Under the pieces are notes generated by a model, which made no database searches, was not told the origin of the DNA, and saw only the letters and a program-made list of their open reading frames with translations. From NCBI RefSeq assembly GCF_949987515.2, contig NC_082692.2:86809488-86873487 (forward strand): a stretch of 64,000 nucleotides of DNA, in the 5' to 3' direction. This stretch comes from Delphinus delphis (lineage: Eukaryota > Chordata > Mammalia > Artiodactyla > Delphinidae). The position numbers and the translations under genes were made by a program. Below are positions 11,346 to 22,600 of this stretch, one piece after another (positions within the stretch are counted from its first letter, which is position 1; each line of letters begins with the position of its first letter).

Positions 11346-14300
11346 CACCGGGCAAAATTCACTGGATGAACGTCAACTATTATTTCTCCACCTGGAATGA
11401 CAGTACTGAGAGACCCGGGGGAATTACACAGACTGTGTGTATAGCATTGGTTTATCTGTAAACCTCAGATAAACAAATAGATTGTGTGCAGAGTATTTGT
11501 TTATCTTCCAAACCTTTTATGTCTGGAAAGTAAGGACCCGTTGGAAGCAGCACAGAATGAAGAAAATCTCACCTGCGCTCATGCAGCCAGTGGTCCTCAC
11601 TATGTAGCAAATTTCAAGCCACCTGAAGGTACTGTGGCAATGGACTGACAGCTATCTGTCCTCAGATCACAAAAGTACTGGCTTATTCACTTTGAGAAAT
11701 AACTAACCAAATAAACCCAGCACACTCAGGCCAGGTCCTTTCACCAGTGAGGAAAGAGCTTCAACACAAGCATCTCTGGTAAAGGTTTTCCCTGCTATGG
11801 GATTTCGGGTGAAGCTCAGATTTCAAGGTTTCACAAGCGTTAACTCAGACTCCTTACCAACTCGCCTAAACATTTTACAATTGCTGTTAAGTATTCTTAA
11901 AGTTCTGCTAAGAATGGTTCCCCCACTTACACATACACAAAACGTATACATATAATATTTAATTGTATTGTCTTCGTGTTGAAACTAAGCATGGACTTTA
12001 TCAAATTCTTCATACTGGAAGATAAAGAGTGCTTCTGCAGATAAATATCTTTGGAGTCCATGTAATTTATGAATAAGTGGATGGCTGTTATCACAGTGTT
12101 ACGCGTCCACATGCAGAAATAAACACACTGCAAAGAGCCTGAGTTCTGCAGCTGGGAGGAGGGGCAAGAACATTCAGGCCCAGCTCTGCTCCCCACTCCC
12201 CGCCTCTGCATTTCCACGTGCCCAGCCTCTGGCCCCCGAAAGGCCCAGCACCATCCTGACAGAGGAGGAGAAACAAGCCGAGACGTGCAAAGACAAGGGC
12301 AGAATTCCTTCCACCCCACTCATGCCAACAGCCCAAGCGAGGAATCCTAAGCTCTGGAATGGCTTTCCATTAATTCATCATCCTTAGGATGGAGGAGGAA
12401 AATCCACCCCCCGCCTCACTAACCCACCTCTAGAAACAGGTTGACTCATTTCATGTCTGTGGTTTGACAGACTAGAAGCTCTGGAGTCTTCGTGGCAGTA
12501 GGTAGTTTTTTTCCTTAAAGCTTATAAGCCTTTCTTGATGAAGAAAAATGAAGAAAGACACAACACTCCAAAATGTCATAAAATGATGACCACGCTACCC
12601 CGAAGCCCTGTTTACAGTTGTGGGTGCTTCAGCCACCATCCCAGCAAAAAGACACAAGTCACGGGTGCAAAGTAAACAGCTTGGTAAGAACCTGTGGCCG
12701 CGAAAGTCTGAGAGCGAGAACTTAGGGAGCGGTGAGTGGATAGAGGTGGGGATGGCTGCAGAAATGCACTCTGAGCTCTGCGCCCGGCAGAGGCTCTCAG
12801 CTCCCCGGCCAGAGGGAAGAGGCTTGGCTGCAAAACCACTGTGTGGAGGCAACTGGCTGCCTGCTCCCAGGGAAGCAGAGGGGAGCTCCAACTCACTGCC
12901 ATTTGGGGTGTAAGTGGCATGAGGGCTGCTTCCCTGGCACCCTAAGAAGGGGGCAGAGAGTCTTCTCTGTTGTTGCTGAAGTTGTGAGTCCACTGAAGTG
13001 TAGCGAATAAAACCCTGAAGCTTGGTTTTATTTATTCTTGGCAAGTCCCGACTTCCTGGTTCTAAGGGAATGGAGGAGGGGTGCGGGGGGTGGGGGGCGG
13101 CGGTTAAAAGTCTCATAAAAAGGCTCCAAATGCTTCTTGGACACCGAAGAGCTCTTACAAAACTACATTTTGATGAGCTACATGTAAATGAATCAAAAGC
13201 ATATGGATCTCATTTCCTTCATAATACACAGGGGTTTAGGAACCTAGAGGTAGGGGAGGACTTCGCGAGATGAGCCCGGGCTCTGGCGAAAACGTTAAAG
13301 GGCGGAGGGAGCTTCAGCCATTAGCTAAACCTGAATTAAGACGAAGATGACACCCACACCCACCCCCTCCTCTACGGGCCTTTGGGATCCACCAGCCAAC
13401 TTTAAATGCTAGAGAGAAGCAGGACCCCAGAGTGACAAGCACGGGGGTCTGACGCTTTCTCTGATGAAGAAGCTGGGTGAGTTGGAAGTGCTCTGCAACC
13501 AGCTGAAAAATACTGGATATTCTGGGGGCTGCTGGGAATCACGAAGCAGAGAGTGGGAGGTCTTATGTCCCTAGGATTCCACTAAAGGGAATGGGGGCAG
13601 CACTTCCGTGAGAGGTGTCTCACCGAGGTACCACAGCAAAGAGGGAAACCTACTTTTGAACACTCACCGACTGGAGATTCTTCGAAGCACCACCTCTCGG
13701 AGGCTTGACTATCCCACCGAGAGCTTGGTCGGTCCCCTTAAGTCCCCGGGATGCAGGCAGGGGAGGGGCGGGCAGGCAGGAAGGCATCCACACTATATAT
13801 AGCAGTGCTTTCGGCCTCGGCCTTTCACACATGCGTTTTATTAAGCTAATGAATTATGAGAGAGTAATAAAGAAGCGAGGAGTAAATGAGGTTTCTGGAG
13901 TGAGGGTCAATCACTCAACACCTGGTTTGGCTAAAACTTAAACGGACTGCTTTAATTTTACCTGTCAGAAAGCTAGCGGCACGTCCAAGTCGAGAAAAGC
14001 GATTCTTGCCAAAGAAGAAACAAACAAATAAAACAAAAAGCAGGGAAACAGATGCAGGTGAAAGAAGACCTACAGAGAAATGGCAAACAGGCAGATGGTA
14101 CAAAAACAGTACCGAGAACTGAGGAGAAAGAATGTTCAAACAGCCGGAAGAGAGAGAAAATGGTACATAAAGTGGCACCTGCCCCGCCATCAGGCAGGGA
14201 GCTGGCTGTCTGGGGAGAACGTCAAACATCCCCAGCACCATTTTTTTTGATCGGTCACATGCTTGCTGGCTTATCTCTTCTCGCCTCTGAACACAAGTAC

Positions 14301-14929
14301 AATCACTTTCTGATAATAATCATGTTCAGCTTAATTACACAGAGGTTGCACTTGGACATTTCCTTCCTTAAAGCTGAAGTGATGCCATTATTTTTCATTT
14401 AATTGCAGAATAAGGGGTGCTCTGTTCCTGCAGTCCAGGAATCGCTAAGACAACAATGGTGAATAGCCATGGCCGTGCACAACTTCAATTTTCGTGATTA
14501 CTATTAATTAAGGGTCTGTTAGAGGGATAGAATGGGCTCTTTTCTTCTCTATCAGCCAGCATAGGGACTTTCCCCAAGAGAAGCTGCACGGCAGGAAGGA
14601 AGCGTGAGTCAGGCTGCGCCATGGCTTGGGTTCAAAGCCCAAGCCCACAGGCCCAAGATGGACACGGAACAGCCGCGTTTACAAGTTCGCTCTTCCATAA
14701 AGGTCACGGGAAGGTAAGTGGACGGTGAGGCAGGAAGCCACGCTCTAGGGGCGTCGCAGAGCTGGCACCCTAGAACATCCAAAGTTTCGTCATAGGTGTT
14801 TCACTTAAGGACTGAGGGAAGCGTTTGCAAAGGGAAATAGGAAAAGTCCTAAGAGTTGGAGAAAGAGAAATTTACGGAGTCCACTGAAATAAGAAATATA
14901 CACGTCTAGTCACAGACTGTACATTCTGC
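11346..14929. other. Unassigned noncoding sequence, somewhat GC-richer at 12.1-13.8 kb
   Basis: No recognised repeat or gene. The longest open frame is on the minus strand (12595-13116, 173 codons). It is Ser/Pro/Leu-rich, matches no protein I know, and another minus-strand frame overlaps it, so I treat it as chance. Around 14255-14520 there is an AT-rich block with homeodomain-like TAATTA/ATTAATTAAG words that could be a conserved noncoding element; that is inference only. Confidence 0.5.
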
Positions 14930-15010
14930 AGCTAGAATGTTCTCTTTTGGGGGCCAAGGACCATGTTTTGTATTCATCTTTGCACTTCCATGCCATGTCT
15001 CATGTTCTCT
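14930..15010 (+). repeat. Possible L2 3' fragment
   Basis: A weak match to the L2 segment 'agaatgtaagctccttgagggcagggac...tttgtattcatctttgtatc': here 'agctagaatgttctctt', 'ggccaaggaccatgttttg' and 'tattcatctttgcacttcc'. Short and diverged. Confidence 0.4.
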
Positions 15011-15396
15011 AGAACATTAAAAGTGTTGCCATGTCATCTTTTCCCAAGCTACGTGTGTCAGGAAAGCTGCACAATCTGTGGGTAGTTTGCTAGCGTGAGC
15101 AATGATTCTACAGACCCCTGCAACGTTTTCTACTTAAAAAACAAAACGACAAAACTTCTCATCTGCCTTGAATCCAGTTCCTTTCAGATTCTGGGTCTCT
15201 AGTTGCCTGCTAGTGAGGATACTGGTTTAAAGAAAAAACTAATGGTCCAACTCACCGAGGAAAAGAGAAATGTATTTTAATATTTGTGCCTAAAGTGGTT
15301 GTTCTACTAAAAGCAATGCTGGTTATTTGTATAGGCATCTTTTTTTTAAAAAAAAAAATAGAATCATATAAAGCTATTGGAAAGATCTCTCTAGGC

Positions 15397-15569
15397 CAGA
15401 GGTCAAAGCAGGTTCCCAGAACAGCATCACCTGGGAGCTCAGCAATGCAGAATCTGAGACCCCACCTCAGACCTACTGCACTAGGAATTCTGGGGGTGCA
15501 GCCTGGCGGTCTGTGTTTTCATTAGCCCTTCAGGAGATTCCGTGGCATGCTCAAGTTTCAGAATCACTG
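15397..15569. mobile_element. MER5A-type non-autonomous hAT-Charlie DNA transposon
   Basis: The complete element is visible. It runs from 'cagaggtcaaagcaggttcc', through 'cagcatcacctgggagctc', 'ccccacctcagacctactgc' and 'aattctgggggtgcagcctg', to 'tttcagaatcactg'. This is the MER5A layout with terminal inverted repeats at each end. The flanking octamers CTCTAGGC (15389-15396) and CTCCAGGG (15570-15577) agree at six of eight positions, consistent with the 8-bp target duplication of hAT elements. Confidence 0.85.
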
Positions 15570-15577
15570 CTCCAGGG

Positions 15578-15983
15578 CACTAGTTCTCAATCCTGGCTGC
15601 GTATTATTAAAGCCTGGAGAGCTTTAAAAACTACCAATAGGGCTTCCCTGGTGGCGCAGTGGTTGAGAGTCCGCCTGCCGATGCAGGGGACACGGGTTCG
15701 TGCCCCGGTCCGGGAAGATCCCACGTGCTGCGGAGCGACTGGGCCCGTGAGCCATGGCCGCTGAGCCTGCGCGTCCGGAGCCTGTGCTCTGCAATGGGAG
15801 AGGCCACAACAGCGAGAGGCCCACGTACCGCAAAAAAAAAAAAAAAAAAAAAAAAAACACTACCAATAGCTGGTCCCACCCAGATCAATTAACCAGAAAT
15901 CTCTGAAGGTGGGACACGGGCTTCAGTCTTTATTGAAAAGCTCCCCAATTGATTTAGTGCACAGTCAAAATCAAAAAGCACTG
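15578..15983. mobile_element. MER20-type hAT-Charlie DNA transposon, split by a SINE
   Basis: The left part (15578-15640) reads 'cactagttctcaatcctgg' then 'ggagagctttaaaaac'. The right part (from about 15860) reads 'ctggtcccacccagatcaat', 'ccagaaatctctgaaggtgg', 'gaaaagctccccaattgat' and a 'gcactg' end. Together they follow the MER20 consensus, interrupted by the CHR SINE at 15641-15857. It begins directly after the octamer that ends the MER5A target duplication. Confidence 0.82.
15641..15857 (+). mobile_element. CHR-type SINE (short form) nested in MER20
   Basis: A complete short CHR SINE with head GGCTTCCCTGGTGGCGCAG, B-box-like GGGTTCGTGCC, terminal CCACGTACCGC and an A26 tail. The 10-bp target copy CTACCAATAG lies immediately before (15631-15640) and after (15860-15869). 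The interrupted MER20 sequence resumes after the second copy, which independently confirms the insertion point. Confidence 0.97.
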
Positions 15984-16229
15984 TTGTTGGTGAGTAGACC
16001 TGCTCTGTGCAGTTTCAAGGTAAATTTCACTGCGGCAGACATTTTAGTGACCCCCAAAGCAGCTTAATTATTGCAGATTAAGTATTACTTTCTAAAAATA
16101 AAGGGCTATTTATATACTGTGGCTTCGACCCAAAGAAGTCTTTCTCTAACAACAGGTTTGGGTATTAGAAAGAAATACAAGTGCCAGGGATCCAGGCAAG
16201 GAGAGGATGCATGAACGAATGTTCAAGAA

Positions 16230-16437
16230 AATAAATACTGATGAGAACCTACTGTATAGCACAGGGAACTCTACTCAATGCTCTGTGGTGACTTAAATGG
16301 GAAGGAAATCTAAAAAAGAGGGGATATTAGGTATACATACAACTGATTCATTTTGCTGTACAGCAGAAACTAACACAGCATTGTAAAGCAACTAACTATA
16401 CTCCAATGAGAATTGATTTTAAAAATAAATAAATAAT
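16230..16437 (+). mobile_element. L1 3'-UTR end, cetartiodactyl L1 type
   Basis: The sequence follows the 3' end of cetartiodactyl L1s: 'gtatagcacagggaactcta', 'tctgtggtgacttaaatgg', 'tgctgtacagcagaaactaa', 'acagcattgtaaagcaacta' and 'actccaatgagaattg', ending in an A-rich AAATAAATAAAT tail. It is a 5'-truncated copy with no ORF2 portion. Confidence 0.85.
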
Positions 16438-17284
16438 GCCGGCCTCTGGGCCCACATCAGAAATCAGATTTGTTGAGACAAGGGTCATACGGACAGCGAT
16501 GCTGCAAGTGTCCCTGCCCTGCGGAAACAGAATGTTCTTTTTGATGTTTACAATGAGAGTACCAGAAAGAAAACTAGTTAAGGCTGAACAGTACAGAAAA
16601 GAGTTCTGGATGCTCTCAAGGAACCGTGGTTTATTTTTCTGATGCCGTCATCCTCCCAGTCGATGTTTAAAGTGATAAACGGTAAAGTCATTCACTTAAG
16701 TTCAAGTGAAAGGAGATGACATGAAGATGGAAGCCAGTCCGACATCACTGTGTGCGCAGGGTTTCCACCGGCTGCCGCTTCGGGGGAGACTGGTCCTGGC
16801 TCAGAGGCTCAGGCAATTGAGAGCAGACCCACCGCCAACCCCGACATCTCCTTACAGGCGGCAGCTGCCAATTTGCAGCATCTGAAACATGACTCACACT
16901 CATCACCACCCAGGAAGGCAGTGCTCTGGTCTGACTCAGTTTCCTCATCTGTAAACTGAGATGTTTACCTCACTTCCCCCTCCCTTGAAAGGAGATCATG
17001 CTTGGGAAGCCCTGCTCTACACAGTAAAGTTTTGATCTTCAAATTCTTTACAAATAGGTTCAAGTGTGTACTTCTGCAGAGCGGCTCCTTTCCCTCATTT
17101 CCCACTGTTGCTCTTTACCAATACCCCCCATATTGAATAGGCTACTCCAGTAAATATACTCTTTGTTCCTAGACTGCAAACTTGCCACTAGACGCTCTTC
17201 AGTTTAGGTTTCAGTATAGTTCATGTTCATCTCAGTGTGACAGTTCACAAGGAATAGAAACAGTAAAGCACTGTACCTGCAACA
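16438..17284. other. Unassigned sequence with a short MIR-like piece
   Basis: Only 'tgactcagtttcctcatctg' with the following 'taaactgag' (about 16932-16963) is recognisable, as a fragment of the MIR core on the plus strand. The rest shows no gene or named repeat. Confidence 0.5.
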
Positions 17285-17442
17285 CAGACTCTGAGGTCAG
17301 ACCAACAGAGCCCCACACTGGCTGCTCCACTTACAAGCTGTGTAACCTTAGTAAGGATCATTTTGACTTAAGCCTCAGTTTCTGCATCTGTAAATGGGGA
17401 TAGTAATATTACCCACTTGAGGGTTACCGTAAGGACTGAAGG
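17285..17442 (+). repeat. MIR SINE
   Basis: Plus-strand MIR order is preserved: 'ctgctccacttacaagctgt', 'gtgtaaccttagtaag', 'aagcctcagtttctgcatct', 'gtaaatggggatagtaatat', then 'gggttaccgtaaggactga'. It is a typical diverged core-SINE fossil. Confidence 0.85.
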
Positions 17443-18235
17443 AATCCATTTTTCCTACCTGATTCTCAATCTAAGAAAACGCCTGTCTTAATTCCAGAAA
17501 TAGTCTTTAAAAATGCATAGAGACAGCAAAGTCAGACACCAACTTTAGCGGAGGCTTTACATGTCTGGGGATGGAGGGGATGGGATCAACAAGAGCTGGA
17601 AATTGGTAGACATCTTCCACCACAGTATTTCCCCCTTAAAAAACTTTCAAGACTATGGTAAAATATCAACAATTACTAGAATACGCCCACATCAATGTTT
17701 TAGTCACTCTCTACAGAATTTTGAGTATATTTAAATCTCGAGTATAATATCTTATGAAAAATAAATTTAAGGCAAGCAAAAACGGAAGAGCATGCACAAA
17801 ACCTTTAGATTTGGTCACTTGTGAAAAAATGAACACAACTCATAAACTATACAGAAATCATGTTTTTACCTATTTTCCAAGGTTACAGTGTTACCGATTT
17901 TCAGTTTAGGTTTAATTCTGTCACTTCTATATTGTAGCTACATAAGGAAAAGTGTATGTGTTTTGAGAGACAGATACTGAAGTACACTTCAGTACAGAAA
18001 GTGAAAAAAGAAGAAAGGAGGGAGGGAGGGAAGAAGGAAGCAAAGAAAAGCAAATGTTGCAAAAATCATGATCTGTATTGAATGCAAGTAACGGTTACAG
18101 TTGTTCAATGTCCCTGGCTACACTTGAAACATACATAATTATTTTTCCTAAGTCTAATATTAGAAGCCTACAGATAAAATCCTGAAAGTGGTAAAGGAAC
18201 ATATTCACTGGGTGCTACAACCTTGAAGCAGCAGA
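17443..18235. other. Unassigned sequence with a short purine-rich tract
   Basis: No gene is seen. A purine-rich GAAA/GGGA low-complexity tract lies at about 18000-18052, including 'ggagggagggaggg'. Confidence 0.55.
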
Positions 18236-18372
18236 CTAATAATCCTTTTGTTATATGTTATTTCTTTTTCACAGCATCACAACGGCCGTTATGTACCAGG
18301 GAAGAACCTGAGGCCCAGAGAGGGTTAGTAACTCACTTAAGGCCAATCGCTGGGAGGCAACTGAGCTGAAAT
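18236..18372 (-). repeat. MIR SINE fragment
   Basis: The minus-strand MIR pattern is visible: 'gaagaacctgaggcccagag', 'agggttagtaactcacttaa', 'ggccaatcgctgggaggcaa', equivalent to the antisense 'aactgaggcacagagaggttaag'. The left half is strongly diverged. Confidence 0.7.
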
Positions 18373-19514
18373 ACCCCATCCATGTCTCACTGTGATGCCT
18401 GTGGCTGTCCAGGTCCCTTCACTGTCCCTCCTTCCTTGTGGACTGTCCCCTCCACTTCAGTTCAGGGACAACTTCTGTCTGCAAAGGGAAATACGCCAGC
18501 CCCCTGGAGCTTTCCAACTTCCTACTCAAGCCCCTTCTGTCCCCACAGTCACTCCTCTTCCCTGGACCTCAGTGTCCTTTCCTCAACATTTCCTCTTAGA
18601 TTTCTTGAGGGAATTAAAGGAATAAATGTGTACATGTACACCTACAAAACTTGGCACAGTCCCTGGATATAGGAAGTGCTAAATAAACAATCACTGCTGT
18701 ACTGGTGATTAGGTACTAGTTAGCCCAGTAACTGCTCACCACTCGAAAGTTTTTCCCCATGAAGTGTCTCAGTGACTAACTTTAATTGGAGAGTAATCGT
18801 ATCTAGACAGGAAGTTTACTGAGGAATTCACACAACCATCTCATTTGTTCCTCATGGCCCTAGAAAATTAGGGTATTTTCTTCCCGAAGAAAAGCACGAA
18901 CTATAAAAAGCAGATATTTCTGTTGTGTGTGAGTTTTGTGTGTGTGTGTGTGTGTGTGTGTGCGCCCATGATAGTTTTCAAAAGGACATTTCATTTTTTT
19001 ATCAACTAGATTCTGTAGAAACTAAGAGAAAGATTATATGAAAAACTACTGCTAAGACATCACTATTTGTGTAATTCAGCAAATTCTAACCGGACTGATC
19101 TAGATGTCTGCCTATGGAATATGTGCCCAGAGAAAACAGGTGCCCCTGCTTGGGAGATGTATGATGGATAAACTGTTTGGAATCTGAAGATACTCAGATG
19201 TGGTATTTGGAAAACAGCTCTTCAGAATTAAGGTAAATGTTTCTGTTCTTGGATAAACAGAGCACAGTCGTCCAGAGCAGAGTCGCCCAGCATGATGACT
19301 CATGAATTCTCAGCAATACAGCCCTCAGTAACAAGCAAGGTCTACTAACTGCTCACCACTGTGGGCTGGTTCTCCGGTGGCCAGATGACCTGAGGTGACC
19401 TGAGCTCCAATAATCTAAAGAGGCAAAACTAACATGTAAAGTAGAATAATTAAGGGCTAAGGCAGAGGCTACAGAGAGAGGAAAGCATTCTGAGAATGTA
19501 ATTGGTAGTATAAA
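18373..19514. other. Unassigned sequence with a TG microsatellite
   Basis: A GT/TG run of about 14 units lies at 18936-18963, preceded by imperfect GT units. A MIR-tail-like piece ('ggcacagtccctggatatag', then 'gtgctaaataaacaatc') lies near 18652-18694. There is no recognisable gene. Confidence 0.6.
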
Positions 19515-19690
19515 GATAATTAACGTTCTTTAAAACATTATCTCATTTATTCTTCATGACTGAAGTAAGAAGTATTACCCCCATTTTACAGATGAGGAAG
19601 CTAAAGGTCAGCAAAGCTAAGTATCCCAGAGCCAGTACTGGAACCCAGGCCCTCTGACTGCACAGTTCCCATCCTGAAGCTTTCCAGGAG
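19515..19690 (-). repeat. MIR SINE
   Basis: Antisense MIR: 'acattatctcatttattctt', 'gtattacccccattttacag', 'atgaggaagctaaaggtcag', and 'gccagtactggaacccaggc' ending in the 'ctctgactgcacagttccc' region. The order is good along most of the element. Confidence 0.88.
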
Positions 19691-20169
19691 ATGCCTTCAG
19701 AACACAGAATGAGAACCGTCAATACAGGCTGCAATGGCTGGTCGGCCAAGGTGACACGGAGAAGACTGTCTTCAGCTCCGGCAGAGCGACGGTAGGATAT
19801 GGATACATGAGAAGGGCACGGACAGAGGTGAGGAGAGATGCTGAAATACGCACGGCACGAGTATGACAAGGGTGCTCATCCTGGCCAGTGTCCGTACAAG
19901 GGGTATAAGGAAAACAAAAATGAGAAGGAATGGGGTTGGGGAGCAAGAAACCTACAACTGTACGCAAATGTCTCACTGGCAGCTGGTGATGCAAAGCAGA
20001 GGCAAATGAAGCCCAGAAACCTGGGCGGCACCAGCACAGAGCTACTATGTAGCTTTGGGATGGAAGAATAGAGGGCCAAAGTCTGGGTCTGAGTCATGGC
20101 CACCATTTAGGGCAGGAGGAAGAACTAGGGAAGAAGATTATGCATTTTAATGTATTGATATACCTATCA

Positions 20170-20314
20170 GGTTCTATTTGGATCAAATCCCAGTTAGGAA
20201 ACCTACGAGCTTTGTTACTTTGGTCAAATTAGAAAACTTCTCTGGATTTCATTTTACTCAAATATAAAATGGTGATAATAAGAATACTTTTCTCATAGGA
20301 TTGTTGCGAGGATT

Positions 20315-20355
<41 letters not shown>

Positions 20356-20445
20356 CAATGATAAAACTAATGCTGGGCACACAGTAAGTACTTTCTAAGT
20401 GTCTGCTTGTTGTTGTTACTGCTGTCATCGTCATCATCATCATTG
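20170..20445 (+). repeat. MIR SINE containing an expanded (CA)n
   Basis: Plus-strand MIR: 'tttggatcaaatcccagtta', 'ggatttcattttactc', 'aaatggtgataataagaata', 'ttgttgcgaggattaaa'. After 'gaggattaaa' an AC array of about 18 units (20317-20353) interrupts it. It resumes with 'ctgggcacacagtaagtact', the usual MIR tail. Confidence 0.85.
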
Positions 20446-22374
20446 TTCATATAAGTATGGTCTACAGCACTGTGTGTAGCAGGGAACAATTAGAAACAAT
20501 CCTAATGAGAGAAATGGCTATCCCATGGAATACCGTGTGGTAGTTTAAAAAGTTTGAGTATAGTTCTATATATCCCAACCTGGAAAGGCCTTCAAGATAT
20601 AAAGGAACAGAAATACATAAGCTAGCTTCCAGAATTCTCATCCATATTCACTAATTCTGACAAAGGCAGTGATGATGATGTCTGTCATACAAACATCTCA
20701 GTCATTTCTCAGTAGAACGAGTCTTTGCAGACCCCTACATGGAAGGGAGAGCAGTTTTCTCTACTGATGTATTTAGCAGGGCCAAGCACATCGGGAGGAC
20801 TGAGCCAGAGTCCTCAGTGGCAGGGAAAGAACCAGATTCCAAAAAGCCTAACTGGCTGCCGCCTGTCTTAATCACCAGACAACGCAGATAAGTTGCACAG
20901 GGGATAGAAAAATTAAACATGTCTGTTTTACTTTTTAGAGGCAATTAGGGATTTATGGCCAAAGTGTTGTAATTTTTTGGATCAGAGCCAGTCATTTTTT
21001 TTTTCTCTCAAGGAAGATGATTGTGCCATAATCATCGACATCTTAAAGGAACATTTTAGAGCCACTACTTTACTCCCCTAGAACGAGCACGAGTTACTAA
21101 AAACCGAGCCATGTCCCCTGGGACAACGAAGCAAACTTTTGAGTATGAGGCCTTGGAGAAGCTCTCAGAAGAAGCACCTTTGTTCTCAGAGTGAACCAAT
21201 AAAACAGAACAGCTGCAAGGGTTGTCGAAAGGCAGAGCCAGGCTCTGAATCCACAAACCCATGGGGAGAACCCTAACTTTCAGCGATTCCTACAGCCCAG
21301 GATGTTTAGAAACAGTTCAATTCTCTTAAGTAATTCAAATTTTCCCACTGACATTTGTGTGAAAACAATCGTTCTCCTCGGCATTGCCTTTCCTTATGAA
21401 AAGTAAGGGTTGTCTTCACACTCCCTCCAGCATGACGACCTCCCATTCCACGTTACTTGAGTCTGAATCAATGCCATGTCTCAAAGTCCTAAACTATGGG
21501 AAGATAAAACTGACAAGAGATATACACAGTGAATTTACAGGGTAGGAGAAGGGGAAACGCTATGAAAAGAACAAAGTTCAGGATATGGAGAGGTGACAGG
21601 GAGAGGCCAATGGTAACCCGGGTCTCTACGTCTGAATTTAACGTAACTATTGTGTCAAACGTATAAATTAAAAAGAATAGGCTTAAACACAAGACTGTTT
21701 CTAGCTGAATCTACGTCTTTCTTCCATGATTTTATCCGTAACTAAATACATACATAAATTCTAACGAATACCAGTACTTAACACCAGCAGGGTGCTGTGC
21801 TCATCACGGAAGAGGGCAAAGCGATCCTGCAGACAATAATTACAAAATATGCTAAGGATTCAAAAGGGAACATTCCCGAAAATGCCCCCCCCCGCCCGAT
21901 TTTCTTTCCCAAATCCACCACTGATTTGAGAAATTCTCTCGACTTTCAAAATCCTCATCTTAAAAAGAGCATAATTACTGCAAACTCTCTACTCTTGGAA
22001 CTTTTTAGAATGGCTTGAACAGCAAGGAAATCTCAAGCAAAAATCATTCATAATCTGTATTTTTCACTTAAGAAAACAATTTGCATTAAAAGGTAAGACC
22101 TTGCCAAAAACAATTTCAGGCATTAATAATATAAAACTTACATAAAATAACATAGCAATATTTTATAATAATATAAAATTATATTAAAATGTAATAAAAA
22201 TAATCTAAGGCACACTGTAACTGTCTTTTTCCTGTTGGCGAATGTACTACTATGCCACCAAAAAAGAGCTTTCGAAATTTACGTGACTATTTTCATCATG
22301 AGATTTTAGATAGCTAAACTAACCAAAGAGAGGTAAAATAATATGTCAAAAAGTCTTTTTTTTTGCTTTCAGTG
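20446..22374. other. Unassigned noncoding sequence with an AT-rich block
   Basis: No gene or named repeat is recognised. A strongly AT-rich low-complexity block lies at about 22128-22203 (repeated ATAAAAT/TAATAT words). A C8 run lies near 21886. Confidence 0.55.
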
Positions 22375-22600
22375 AATATTTACCCAGGGCTTTCGGTGGA
22401 CCAGGAATGGTGCCTGCTGCTGGGGATAAAACAGTGGACAAAATAGGGAGAGGAAGACATTAATCAAATAATCCTAATACATAATAACTACAAACTGTGC
22501 TTGGAGATGATTTCGTGCCAGGGATCAAAGGCAACCCTGAAGAAATGAGATCCCGAGTGGCTCTCCAAAGGACACCGAGGTCACACAGCAGCTTTGCGGA
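22375..22600 (+). repeat. Ancient interspersed repeat, family not named (copy 1)
   Basis: It matches a widespread old mammalian repeat pattern that begins 'ccaggcactgtgctaggc...ggatacaaag' and continues through 'ataataactacaaactgtg'. Here I see 'ggaccaggaatggtgcctgc', 'gctggggataaaacagtgga', then 'gtgcttggagatg'. The segments at 33375-33700 and 51925-52005 have the same start. I recognise the pattern but cannot give a reliable family name. Confidence 0.45.

Noticed and set aside
12595..13116. 173-codon minus-strand frame
   Set aside because: The composition is Ser/Pro/Leu-rich in a GC-richer region, it matches no protein I know, and another minus-strand frame overlaps it.
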